From Streptomyces sp. SKN60 (lineage in GTDB: Bacteria; Actinomycetota; Actinomycetes; Streptomycetales; Streptomycetaceae), in contig NZ_JAHTMW010000011.1 of the NCBI RefSeq assembly GCF_026236535.1, positions 124,001-188,000 of the forward strand: a DNA stretch of 64,000 nt, in the 5' to 3' direction. Shown one piece after another: positions 7,572 through 15,730 of this stretch. How positions within the stretch are numbered: the first letter of the stretch is position 1; the number at the start of each line of letters is the position of its first letter. The position numbers were made by a program, and so were the translations under genes. The notes below the pieces were generated by a model, which was given only the letters and a program-made list of their open reading frames with translations, did no database searches and was not told where the DNA came from.

Positions 7572-8717
7572 ATGGACGAGGGACTGCTGCGCCGTCTGAC
7601 GCCGGGCGTGCTCACGGTCCTCGTCCGCCGCGGAGCCGATTTCGCGGCGGCCGAGGACGCTGTGCAGGACGCGTTGGTCGAGGCGGTGCGGGTGTGGCCG
7701 GCCGAGCCGCCGCGCGATCCGAAGGGCTGGCTGGTGACGGTGGCCTGGCGCAAGTTCCTCGACGCGACGCGGGCGGACGCCGCCCGGCGGCGGCGCGAGG
7801 AACGGGTGGAGGTGGAGCCGGAGCCCGGGCCCGCCGCGCAGGCGGACGACACGCTGCGGCTCTACTTCCTGTGCGCGCACCCGTCGCTGTCGCCGTCGTC
7901 GGCGGTCGCGCTGACGCTGCGCGCCGTGGGCGGGCTGACGACGCGGCAGATCGCGGCGGCGTATCTGGTGCCCGAGGCGACGATGGCGCAGCGCATCAGC
8001 CGCGCCAAGCGGACGGTCTCGGACGTGCGGTTCGACCGGCCGGGGGACGTCGGGACGGTGCTGCGGGTCCTCTATCTGGTGTTCAACGAGGGCTATTCGG
8101 GTGACGTCGACCTCGCCGCGGAGGCGATCCGGCTCACCCGGCAGCTGGCGGCGGCGATCGACCACCCCGAGGTGGCGGGGCTCCTTGCCCTGATGCTGCT
8201 CCATCACGCGCGGCGGGCGAGCCGGACGGGACCCGACGGCGGTCTCGTACCGCTCGCCGAGCAGGACCGGCGCCGGTGGGACACGGCGCTGATCGCCGAG
8301 GGGGTGGAGATCCTGCAGAGGGCACTGGCTCGCGACCGGCTGGGCGAGTTCCAGGCGCAGGCGGCGATCGCGGCGCTGCACGCGGACGCGCCGACGGCCG
8401 GGGAGACGGACTGGGTGCAGATCGTGGAGTGGTACGACGAGCTGGCGCGGTTCAACGACAACCCGGTCGTCCGGCTCAACCGCGCCGTCGCCGTCGGCGA
8501 GGCCGACGGTCCGCGCGCGGGCCTCGCCGCACTCGCGGACCTGGACTCCGCGCTGCCCCGGTACACCGCGGCCGCCGCCTACCTCCACGAGCGCGCCGGC
8601 GACCTGACGACGGCGGCGCGGCTGTACGCCGACGCGGCCCACCAGGCGCCGAACCTCGCCGAGCGGGACTATCTGACCCGTCAGGCGGCGCGGCTGAACA
8701 CCCGGCTGCGGGGGTGA
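7572..8717 (+). CDS. ECF42-type sigma factor with C-terminal extension
   Basis: A 381-residue RNA polymerase sigma factor. Residues about 1-75 form sigma region 2 (DFAAAEDAVQDALVEA, PKGWLVTVAWRKFLD). Residues about 95-155 form region 4 (LTTRQIAAAYLVPEATMAQR). A long C-terminal extension (about 170-381, with LAAAIDHPEVAGLLALMLLH and helical repeats near the end) corresponds to the DUF6596/TPR-like region typical of ECF42. That extension replaces a classical anti-sigma factor in control. No anti-sigma gene is adjacent. It is convergent with the gene at 8746. Confidence 0.9.
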   Translation: MDEGLLRRLTPGVLTVLVRRGADFAAAEDAVQDALVEAVRVWPAEPPRDPKGWLVTVAWRKFLDATRADAARRRREERVEVEPEPGPAAQADDTLRLYFLCAHPSLSPSSAVALTLRAVGGLTTRQIAAAYLVPEATMAQRISRAKRTVSDVRFDRPGDVGTVLRVLYLVFNEGYSGDVDLAAEAIRLTRQLAAAIDHPEVAGLLALMLLHHARRASRTGPDGGLVPLAEQDRRRWDTALIAEGVEILQRALARDRLGEFQAQAAIAALHADAPTAGETDWVQIVEWYDELARFNDNPVVRLNRAVAVGEADGPRAGLAALADLDSALPRYTAAAAYLHERAGDLTTAARLYADAAHQAPNLAERDYLTRQAARLNTRLRG

Positions 8718-8745
8718 CGGCGGGGCCGGCGGAGTACGTACCGGA

Positions 8746-9288
8746 TCAGGTCCCCGGGCCCGGCTCCGGCGCCGGGGCCTGCTCCCCGTCCGTCCCCCTG
8801 CTGCGCAGCAGCGCCCTGGCCGCCTCGACGGCCTCCGCCTCCAGGACCTCCACGGCGCCCCCCTCCCCCCACGACTCCTCCCAGGAGTCGAGCGCCACCG
8901 AGCAGTGGATCAGCGCGTCCAGCTCTTCGGGGCGGCCCAGGTCGTCGGCGATCTCCGCCCGGATCAGGTACGCGCCGGAGGCGGCGTCGAGCGAGCCGTC
9001 GACCATCTGCTCGGCCGTCCAGAGGGCGAAGGCCCAGGCGGCGGCCCGGGGCTCCGCGGGCGCGCGGAAGGTGAGCCCTAGTTCGTCGAGGACCCGTTCG
9101 AAGAGCTCCGGGGCCTCGGGCTCCTCGCTCCGCAGGAGGCCGGCGAGCTCCGGCAGCGACGGGCTGTCGATGCCGGCGAGCAGCGCGTCCAGGCCCGCCT
9201 GGATGAGCTGGTCGGAGCCGGCGTGCCGCCCGAAGGCTCGCAGCCGCGCCAGGTGTCCGAATCGGGTGAGGGCCGCGGCCTGGTTCAT
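8746..9288 (-). CDS. Unknown helical protein
   Basis: A 180-residue acidic, alpha-helical protein that I cannot assign. It has no signal peptide or membrane helices. It contains a conserved-looking segment AAAWAFALWTAEQMVDGSLD and ends in a Pro/Gly-rich tail. GGAGAAG lies upstream; GTG 9291 is in frame immediately before ATG 9288 and is a possible alternative start. It diverges from the M20 gene with about 90 bp between start codons. Confidence 0.65.
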   Translation of the reverse strand: MNQAAALTRFGHLARLRAFGRHAGSDQLIQAGLDALLAGIDSPSLPELAGLLRSEEPEAPELFERVLDELGLTFRAPAEPRAAAWAFALWTAEQMVDGSLDAASGAYLIRAEIADDLGRPEELDALIHCSVALDSWEESWGEGGAVEVLEAEAVEAARALLRSRGTDGEQAPAPEPGPGT

Positions 9289-9381
9289 CACGTCGGTCTT
9301 CTCCGGGTGGCGGTGGGCAGGGACGTCCGACCCTCGCACATGCGAGGCTTGCTCCCGCGCAGCCGTCCCCGAGGAGGAAGC

Positions 9382-10564
9382 ATGCGGCGGACACCGGCCG
9401 ACGTCGGAGCCGTGGTCGAGCTCGCGCAGGAGCTCGTGCGGCGGCCGAGCCGGGGTGGGGTCGACCCGTACGGGCCGGTGCTCGGAGTCCTCGAGCGCCG
9501 GCTCGGGGAGCGGGGGTTGCCGCACCGCCGGCTGCGCTCGCCCGCCGGGGAGGTCGTCGGGGTGCTCGTCGAGGTCCGGGGCGGGCGGCCGGGGCCGTGG
9601 TGGGTGCTGGACGCGTGTGTGGACACCGCACCGTTCGGGGACACCGGTCGCTGGTCGTTCTCGCCCACGTCCGGGGAGGTGCGTGACGGGTGGCTGCTCG
9701 GGCGCGGGGCGGCCGACTCGAAGCTGGCCGCGGCGCTGTTCTGCCACCTCGCCGCCGATCTCGCGCCGCGCGGCGGAGGAGTTCGCCGGCGGGCTGGCCG
9801 TTCTGCTCGACGTGGACGAGCACACGGGCGCCTTCGGGGGCGCCCGCGCGTACCTCGCCGATCCGCGGACCCCGAAGCCGGCCGGGGTGATGATCGGCTA
9901 TCCGGGGCTTGACGAGGTCGTCGTGGGCGGGCGCGGGCTGTGGCGGGCGACGCTCACGGTGTACGGCGAGGCCGGGCATTCCGGTGCGCGGCGGACGGGC
10001 GTCGGGGCGATCGGGCGGGCCGCGCATCTCGTCGGTCTGCTCGACGCCGCCGAACTGCCCGGCCCGGACCGGGACTCCGGCTTCCCGCTCGGTCCGAAGC
10101 TGACGGTGACCGCGTTCCACGGCGGCGAGGGCTTCTCGGTCACCCCGGACCGGGTGGACGTCAGCGTCGACGTGCGGACGACGCCGGAGTTCGGCGCGGG
10201 GGCGGCCGCCGGTCTCGTACGGCGGGAGGTCGCCGCGCTCGATGCCGTACGGCCCGGTCCGCGGCCGACCGGGATCGCCGAGGTGGCGGACTGGCCGGCG
10301 TACCGGCTCGACGCCGGGCGGCAGCCCGCGGCGGCGCTGCTCGGTGCCGCGCGGGACGCCGGGCTCGTGGTGCGGGCGAAGACCGCGGGGCCGTCGAACA
10401 TCGGGAATCTGCTCGCCGGTGCGGGGATCCCGGCGACGGCCGGGTTCGGTGTCCCGTACGAGGGGCTGCACGGGATCGACGAGCGGGCCTCGCTGGCCGA
10501 GCTGCCGACGGTGTACGCCGTGTACCGCCGGGCCGTGCTCGACCTGCTCGGCGCGGCGGACTGA
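9382..10564 (+). pseudogene. M20-family metallopeptidase, frameshifted
   Basis: Two overlapping frames together encode one M20 peptidase of about 393 residues. The N-terminal part (from ATG 9382, preceded by GAGGAGGAAG) contains the metal-site region LDACVDTAPFGD and LLGRGAADSKLAAALF. Around 9769-9776 the homologous sequence moves to the next frame (AAEEFAGGLAVLLDVDEHTG), continuing with the dimerisation domain (GHSGARRTGVGAIG) and C-terminal YEGLHGID. One extra G near 9772 in the CGCGGCGG run explains the shift. This is either a genuine inactivating mutation or an assembly error; the rest of the gene shows no decay, which favours a recent event or an error. It is convergent with the clpP-like gene. 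Confidence 0.75.
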
Positions 10565-10574
10565 CCCCGGTCGG

Positions 10575-11222
10575 TCAGGGCGCGGGCGGGGCGGTGTCGA
10601 GGACGCGGTCGATGAGTCCGTACTCCATGGCCTCCGCCGGGGTGAGCCAGCGGTCGTCGGCGAAGTCCCGTACCACCTGGGCGACTTCGCGGTGGGTGAA
10701 GCCCGCGAGGAGGTCGGCGACGCGGTCGCGGCTGTAGCGCAGTTCCTCGTGACGGGTGCCCTCGGCGGTGCCGGTGGGCGGCTGGGCGAAGTCCGGCAGG
10801 TGGAGCATCATGCGGGCGTTGGGGAGGGCGTAGCGCTTGCCGGGGGTACCGGCGGAGACGAGGAACTGGGCCATCGAGGCGCAGTAGCCCAGGCCGATGG
10901 TGACGACGTCGTTGCCGATGTGCCGCATGACGTCGTAGATCGCCATGCCGGCGGGGACGGATCCGCCGGGCGAGTTGATGTAGAGGGTGATCGGGCGGTC
11001 GTTCTCGGCGGCGAGGAGGAGCAGCTCGGCGGTGACGCGGTCGGCGGTCGCGCCGGTGATCGGCTCGCTGATGTGGAGGATGCCGTGCCGCAGCAGGCGC
11101 TCGACGACGGGGTCCGGCTCGGGAGTGCCGGAACCGCCGGCGCCGCCGGAAGCACCCGTATCGGAACCGCCGGAGGTGCCCGTACCGGGACCGCCGGTCG
11201 GCTCGTCGGGGGCAGGGGTCAT
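10575..11222 (-). CDS. ClpP-like serine protease
   Basis: A 215-residue member of the ClpP/crotonase-fold peptidases with an N-terminal Gly/Ser/Thr-rich tail of about 35 residues. The catalytic triad appears intact: Ser in GYCASMAQFL, His in MMLHLPDF, and Asp in the segment DFADDRWLTPAEA. The surroundings are unusual: canonical ClpP has AASM-G and M-x-H-Q-P, whereas here the serine is followed by M-A-Q and the histidine by L-P-D. IYDVMRHIGNDVVTIGLG and EYGLIDRVL are otherwise typical. No ATPase partner gene adjoins. It may be a Streptomyces accessory ClpP; which paralogue cannot be settled here. Confidence 0.85.
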   Translation of the reverse strand: MTPAPDEPTGGPGTGTSGGSDTGASGGAGGSGTPEPDPVVERLLRHGILHISEPITGATADRVTAELLLLAAENDRPITLYINSPGGSVPAGMAIYDVMRHIGNDVVTIGLGYCASMAQFLVSAGTPGKRYALPNARMMLHLPDFAQPPTGTAEGTRHEELRYSRDRVADLLAGFTHREVAQVVRDFADDRWLTPAEAMEYGLIDRVLDTAPPAP

Positions 11223-11409
11223 ACCGGGGGTTCCCTCCTGCGGCGCGGGGCGGGGCGGGCGGAGCGGGGGTGGGCGAGGGCCCGGACGGCGGGGCGAGGG
11301 CCCGTACCGCCCTCGTGCGGCGTACCTCTGCAGGCGTTCCCTGCGCTCCGCCCGGCATCACAGCCGCCAGCCGATCGGAGTAGCCGCGCGGAGTGCGCGC
11401 CCCGCATTC

Positions 11410-11423
11410 TGGGAGCGCTCTCA
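11410..11423. promoter_or_regulatory. LacI-family operator upstream of the glucan regulator
   Basis: TGGGAGCGCTCTCA differs by one base from the perfect palindrome TGAGAGCGCTCTCA found twice in front of the transporter and glucanase genes. It lies 67 bp before the regulator's GTG start, which suggests autoregulation. The site resembles the CebR box (TGGGAGCGCTCCCA) of Streptomyces cellobiose uptake genes. Confidence 0.75.
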
Positions 11424-11489
11424 GAGCCTGCCGTGCAGCGTCTATCCTGATCGGCGTCGGACCGGCCGTGCGGAACGGAGGAACGGGGA

Positions 11490-12524
11490 GTGCCTGCCTT
11501 GCCCGAGGAGACCACGGAGTCGTCCCGCCCCACCCTGGAGGCCGTCGCGGCGCGGGCCGGGGTGTCCCGTGCGACGGTCTCGCGGGTCGTCAACGGCGGC
11601 GCGGGCGTGCGGCAGCCGCTGGTGGACCGGGTGCGCGAGGCGGTCGAGGAGCTCGGCTACGTACCGAACCAGGCCGCGCGTTCCCTGGTGACACGGCGGC
11701 AGGGCGCGGTCGCGGTCATCATCGCCGAGCCGGAGTTCCGGATCTTCTCCGATCCCTTCTTCGAGCAGCAGGTGCGCGGCATCAGCCGGGAGCTGACCGC
11801 CCGTGACACCCAGCTGGTGCTGCTGTGGGTGGAGGGTCCCGGGGACCACGGGCGGATCGCGCGCTATCTGGACGGCGGGCATGTGGACGGGGCGCTCGCG
11901 TTCTCGCTGCACAGTGACGACCGGCTGCCGGCGCTGATCGCGCGCAGCCGCGTCCCCGCGGTGTTCGGGGGCCGGCCGGCGGCCTCGGGGCCGGCCGTGC
12001 CGTATGTCGACTGCGACAACCGGGGCGGGGCGCGGGACGCGGTGCGGCACCTGGTGTCGCTGGGACGGCAGCGGATCGCGCATCTCGCGGGGCCGCGCGA
12101 CCAGACCTCGGCGCTCGACCGGATCGCCGGGTATCACGACGTGCTGGTGGACGCCGACCCCGAGCTGCTGTGCCAGGGCGACTTCACCCGGGAGAGCGGG
12201 GCGCGCGCGATGGCCGAGCTGCTCGACCGGCGGCCGGACGTCGATGCCGTCTTCGCGTCGAACGACCTGATGGCGGCGGGCGCGCTGCGGACGCTCCGCG
12301 AGCGCGGGGTCCGGGTGCCGGAGGACATCGCGGTGGTCGGTTTCGACGACATGGAGTCGGTGGTGCGGGAGACCGATCCCGCGCTGACGACGGTCCGTCA
12401 GGACATCGAGGGCATGGGGCGGTTGATGGTCCGGCTGCTCATGCGGCTGCTCGACGGGGCGGCGGACGCGGCGACGGCGTCGGTGATCACGGAGACGCGT
12501 CTGGTGCGGCGGGCCTCGGCCTGA
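11490..12524 (+). CDS. LacI-family repressor of the beta-glucan locus
   Basis: A 344-residue LacI/GalR regulator. The HTH and hinge lie at residues about 14-65 (LEAVAARAGVSRATVSRVVN, then YVPNQAARSLV). A periplasmic-binding-protein-like sensor domain follows, with AVFASNDLMAAGALRTL and VVGFDDMESV typical of the family. It starts at GTG 11490, seven bases after GGAGG. The same near-palindromic operator occurs in front of this gene, the glucanase and the transporter, so it probably represses all of them until a beta-glucan oligosaccharide binds. It is related to CebR in site preference; the inducer could be laminaribiose or cellobiose. Confidence 0.88.
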   Translation: MPALPEETTESSRPTLEAVAARAGVSRATVSRVVNGGAGVRQPLVDRVREAVEELGYVPNQAARSLVTRRQGAVAVIIAEPEFRIFSDPFFEQQVRGISRELTARDTQLVLLWVEGPGDHGRIARYLDGGHVDGALAFSLHSDDRLPALIARSRVPAVFGGRPAASGPAVPYVDCDNRGGARDAVRHLVSLGRQRIAHLAGPRDQTSALDRIAGYHDVLVDADPELLCQGDFTRESGARAMAELLDRRPDVDAVFASNDLMAAGALRTLRERGVRVPEDIAVVGFDDMESVVRETDPALTTVRQDIEGMGRLMVRLLMRLLDGAADAATASVITETRLVRRASA

Positions 12525-12538
12525 CGCGCAGGGACGGA

Positions 12539-12577
12539 AGGGCGGCGGCGCGGCCACCGAGGCCACGCCGCCGCCCT
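12539..12577. terminator. Bidirectional hairpin between the LacI and GH81 genes
   Basis: Perfect 12-bp arms AGGGCGGCGGCG (12539-12550) and CGCCGCCGCCCT (12566-12577) enclose a 15-base loop that itself contains a GGCC/GGCC mini-stem. It sits between convergent stop codons and lacks a T-run, as is usual in Streptomyces. Confidence 0.75.
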
Positions 12578-12602
12578 CCTCACAGGGCCCGAAGGCCCCG
12601 TC

Positions 12603-15398
12603 TCAGTCGTACGGGATGACGAGGACGGAGTCCGCCGCGCCGGTCCGCAGCCGGGAGTCGGCGTTGCCGATGGCGCTCCAGACCTCCAGGCGTACGGTGC
12701 CGCCGGTCAGGTTGCCGAGGGTGCCGGTGGCGGTCTGCAGGCCGCGGTTCTGGTTGTACTCCTCCCAGCCGGTCACCGGGTCGGTGGCGAAGTAGTGGTA
12801 GGTCTCGGTGCGTTCGAAGGTGCCGTCGCCGGTGAGGTCGTAGCTGATCCGGACCTGCTGGCCGAGGCCGACGGCGGTGCCGGCGTCCACCGGGAGCCGG
12901 AAGGCGGTCGAACCGCCCGCCCTGAGCGTGCCGTTGACGCCGCGGGCCTCGTAGACGAGCGGGCGGTAGGGGGTGCCGTCGTGGTTGGTGCCGCCGGCCG
13001 AGGGGATGGTGTCGCTGCCGGGCGTGCCGTCGGTGGCGGTGGTGAGGGTGCCGCCGGAGCGCGGGCGGAAGGTGTTGCCGGTGGACGGCTGCGGGTCGGG
13101 GTCGGGGTCGGGGTCGGTACCGCCGGTGCCGGTTCCGGTGGCGGTGGACCGGGCGGGGACGGTGAGGGTCTTGCCGTCGGAGAAGGTGACGGTGCGGGCC
13201 GTGGCGCCGTGGTTGTGGGCGGCGTAGGTGCGGACGCCGTTCTTGGTGAAGACGGCGGAGGTCGGCAGATCGCCGGTGACCGACGGGTCGGGGGCGCCGA
13301 GGGCGTCGAGGGTGGTGATCCAGTGGTAGGTGTGGGCCTTGGACTCGCCCGCCTCCGGGGTGTACGCGGCGTTGCCGGCGTCCCACTTGGCGCGGGCGGT
13401 CGCGGGGTCGGCGAGCGACTGGAACTCCCAGAGGATGTCGCGCCATTCGACGGCGGGGCCGCCGTTCTCGCGTTCCATCTCGGCGATGTTGCGGCGGACG
13501 GCGTCCTTGCGGGCGGCGAGCTGGAGCGAACCGCCGGTCACCGGAAGGACGTTGATGCCGTGGATCTCCTCGGGGTTGGCGGTCCACCAGGTGGAGTAGG
13601 CGGCGCCGCTCCCCCACACCATGCCGACGGTGTCGTGGGCGAAGGAGCCGGGGAAGACCTGCTGGTCGGCGTCGAACCAGTACTGGGCGACGGCCTCGCC
13701 CTCGGTGGCGAGGAGATAGCTGCCGAGGTCGCGCAGGGTGGTGTCCCCGGTGGCGGAGCCCCACAGCACGAGCGCGGCGCTGAGGTTGGTGGACTCCGAG
13801 GACGATTCCTGGTTGTTGCCGGCGGCGAACCCCTGGTGTCCGGAGGCCCAGCTGTGGCCGGCGTAGACGTCGAAACCGCGCAGGAAGGGGAAGGCGCCGT
13901 CGGTGCGGCTGGGGTTGGCGGTGTCGCGGATCAGCGTCTTGACCATGCCGCCCCAGGCGGAGTCGGCGGCCCAGCCCGGGTCGTACTGGGCGACGATCGC
14001 TGCGGCGAGGACGTAGTAACCGTAATGGAAGTGGTGGTCGTTGAGTTCGGTGTCGCTGCCGTACGAGGCGGGGTAGCCGATCAGGGTGCGCCAGTTCTGG
14101 TCGTACGCGAACTCGTTGGCGCCGCCGGCCGTGAACCAGTCCTGCAGGCGGCCCTTGAGGAGGGCGAGGAGCCGGTCACGGGTCGCGGTCTCGCCGATCT
14201 GGTCGGCGACGGGCACGAGTTGGGCGAGCCGACCGAGGGCCTTGCCGGTCCAGTAGGTGTCGACGGCCCCGTTGAGCGGGTCGGCGGAGTTGACGACCTC
14301 GTTCAGATGGCCGCGCAGCCGGGCGGTGTCGACGGCGTCGGTGCGGGGCAGCGAGGGCAGGACGGGGGCGGCCTTCTGGACGGTGGTGAAGGCGGTGGCC
14401 TCCCGGACCTTCATCGTGCCGCGCGGGGAGACGTACGTGTACGGGGTGAGGGCGTCGGTGGTGTGCAGCCACTGGTGGCGGTAGAGGGCCTGGAGGGTGC
14501 CGCGTTCGGTGCCCTCCTTGGCCTCGGTGGTGAGGGTGTAGGTGGCGCGGACGATGCCGCCGGTGGCGCTCCAGTCGACGCGGGAGCCGGTGACGAAGCT
14601 GAAGGCGTACTTCCGGTAGGTGGCGAGCGCGTCGGTGGAGGGCAGGACGGCGACGGAGAAGTAGTTCCTGCCGCCGAGTCCGGCGCTGATGGTGCTGCCG
14701 CTGACGGTCCAGTCGCTGCCGGTGGGTGCGAACAGGGCGTAGTGGTGGCCGGCGACGGTGATGCCGAGGACGTTGCCCTGGTCGGCGAAGACGGCGGGGG
14801 TGCCGGCCGTGGTGACCTGGGCGTTGCCGCCGGTGCCCTGGGCGTACACGAAGGGGCTGCCGTGGCCGATGGTGGTGCGCAGGGTGCGGGTGCCGTCGGA
14901 CCAGTAGGGGGTGACGGTCCAGTCGGACCAGGCGTCGGCCCTGGTGTCGGGGGCGTTGAGCCCGGCGAGGCCGACGGTGAGGTCGCGCTTGTGGGCGAAC
15001 TCGTACTGGCGCCCGTCGCCCACGATCGCAGGGCTGGTGGGGTAGCCGATGTCGAGGCCGCCGGCGGTGGCCTGGTAGGTGAGCGGGTGCCCGTACATGG
15101 GGGTCGACCAGGGGTTGTCCCCGTAGCGCTGGAAGGCGAGTGAGGACCACCAGTCGTTGGTGGGGACGGGTTTGCCCTGGGCGGCCGCGGTGACCTTGGG
15201 GGTGACCGGGGTGCCGGTGTTGGTGGTGGGGCCGGAGGCGCCGGCCGGGCGGGTGTCGGAGTAGCTTCCGGCGCCCACGGGGACGGTGGCGGCGGCCGCG
15301 GGGGCCGCACCGGGACCCAGGCCGTATGCGGCGAGGGCGGCGGCCAGGGTGGTGGCCAGGAGGAGCGAGGCGCCGGAGCGCGGGTGGGGGACTCGCAT
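12603..15398 (-). CDS. Secreted GH81 endo-beta-1,3-glucanase with C-terminal binding module
   Basis: A 931-residue secreted enzyme. Residues 1 to about 37 form a signal peptide (LLLATTLAAALAAYGL, AAPAAAA). The GH81 domain spans about 60-740, with NDHHFHYGYYVLAAAIVA and the acidic cluster NNQESSSEST characteristic of the catalytic region. A DPDPDPDP linker near residue 762 leads to a C-terminal domain of about 155 residues (YHYFATDPVTGWEEYNQ) resembling the CBM56 beta-1,3-glucan-binding module. It should cut laminarin, callose and fungal-wall beta-1,3-glucan outside the cell. GAGGTG precedes ATG 15398. Transcription is divergent from the transporter and controlled by the LacI operator at 15508. 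Confidence 0.92.
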   Translation of the reverse strand: MRVPHPRSGASLLLATTLAAALAAYGLGPGAAPAAAATVPVGAGSYSDTRPAGASGPTTNTGTPVTPKVTAAAQGKPVPTNDWWSSLAFQRYGDNPWSTPMYGHPLTYQATAGGLDIGYPTSPAIVGDGRQYEFAHKRDLTVGLAGLNAPDTRADAWSDWTVTPYWSDGTRTLRTTIGHGSPFVYAQGTGGNAQVTTAGTPAVFADQGNVLGITVAGHHYALFAPTGSDWTVSGSTISAGLGGRNYFSVAVLPSTDALATYRKYAFSFVTGSRVDWSATGGIVRATYTLTTEAKEGTERGTLQALYRHQWLHTTDALTPYTYVSPRGTMKVREATAFTTVQKAAPVLPSLPRTDAVDTARLRGHLNEVVNSADPLNGAVDTYWTGKALGRLAQLVPVADQIGETATRDRLLALLKGRLQDWFTAGGANEFAYDQNWRTLIGYPASYGSDTELNDHHFHYGYYVLAAAIVAQYDPGWAADSAWGGMVKTLIRDTANPSRTDGAFPFLRGFDVYAGHSWASGHQGFAAGNNQESSSESTNLSAALVLWGSATGDTTLRDLGSYLLATEGEAVAQYWFDADQQVFPGSFAHDTVGMVWGSGAAYSTWWTANPEEIHGINVLPVTGGSLQLAARKDAVRRNIAEMERENGGPAVEWRDILWEFQSLADPATARAKWDAGNAAYTPEAGESKAHTYHWITTLDALGAPDPSVTGDLPTSAVFTKNGVRTYAAHNHGATARTVTFSDGKTLTVPARSTATGTGTGGTDPDPDPDPQPSTGNTFRPRSGGTLTTATDGTPGSDTIPSAGGTNHDGTPYRPLVYEARGVNGTLRAGGSTAFRLPVDAGTAVGLGQQVRISYDLTGDGTFERTETYHYFATDPVTGWEEYNQNRGLQTATGTLGNLTGGTVRLEVWSAIGNADSRLRTGAADSVLVIPYD

Positions 15399-15428
15399 GG
15401 GGAAACACCTCGGGTCGGCAGGTGGGGT

Positions 15429-15512
15429 GACGACGTGCGGGTGACGACGTGCGGGTGGCGACGTGCGGGTGGCGACGTGCGGGTGAGGGCAGGTGAGTGA
15501 GGGCAGGTGAGA
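15429..15512. repeat. Six 14-bp tandem repeats in the glucanase leader
   Basis: Four copies of GRCGACGTGCGGGT (15429-15484) are followed by two of a variant GAGGGCAGGTGAGW (15485-15512), all with exact 14-bp periodicity. They occupy the 5' untranslated region between the LacI operator and the glucanase start codon; the last unit runs into the operator. No function is evident. They could be a slippage-prone array that affects mRNA structure or spacing. Confidence 0.8.
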
Positions 15513-15561
15513 GCGCTCTCAGACGGCTCGAAACGTAGGGCGCCTCGAACAGTGGTGTCAA
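15508..15561 (-). promoter_or_regulatory. Glucanase promoter with LacI operator
   Basis: On the minus strand TTGACA (complement of 15556-15561) is followed by an 18-bp spacer and TACGTT (complement of 15532-15537). The perfect 14-bp palindrome TGAGAGCGCTCTCA (15508-15521) lies just downstream, covering the early transcribed region, so a bound repressor would block initiation or clearance. The predicted leader to ATG 15398 is about 125 nt and holds the tandem repeats. Confidence 0.8.
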
Positions 15562-15617
15562 TACATGACGCAACATCTGAAGTCCGTGCGGTTTCAGGGC
15601 CGTTACGCGTTCGACTC

Positions 15618-15673
15618 TTGACGGAAAGCGCCCGCCACGGGCACGCTCCCCTCGCAGCTTGAGAGCGCTCTCA
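15618..15673 (+). promoter_or_regulatory. Transporter promoter with LacI operator
   Basis: A second perfect TGAGAGCGCTCTCA lies at 15660-15673, 58 bp before the binding-protein ATG. TTGACG at 15618-15623 is a good -35; a weak -10 (CACGCT, near 15642) would follow after about 18 bases, placing the operator at or just after the start of transcription. The palindrome is certain; the -10 assignment is tentative. Between 15398 and 15731 there is no gene, only the leader repeats and the two operators. Confidence 0.75.
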
Positions 15674-15730
15674 GGCGCACGTTCGTCATCACGCTTTCTC
15701 GTTCGGTCCCGAAGCCAAGGGAGACTTCCC

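Noticed and set aside
12795..15143. Long open frame antisense to the GH81 gene
   Set aside because: The translation is Gly/Val/Glu/Ala repeat-like, the typical reverse-strand shadow of a high-GC gene. GH81 signatures and signal peptide are on the minus strand.
15429..15512. Tandem repeats considered as a CRISPR array
   Set aside because: The repeats are contiguous with no unique spacers, the unit is only 14 bp, and no cas gene is present.
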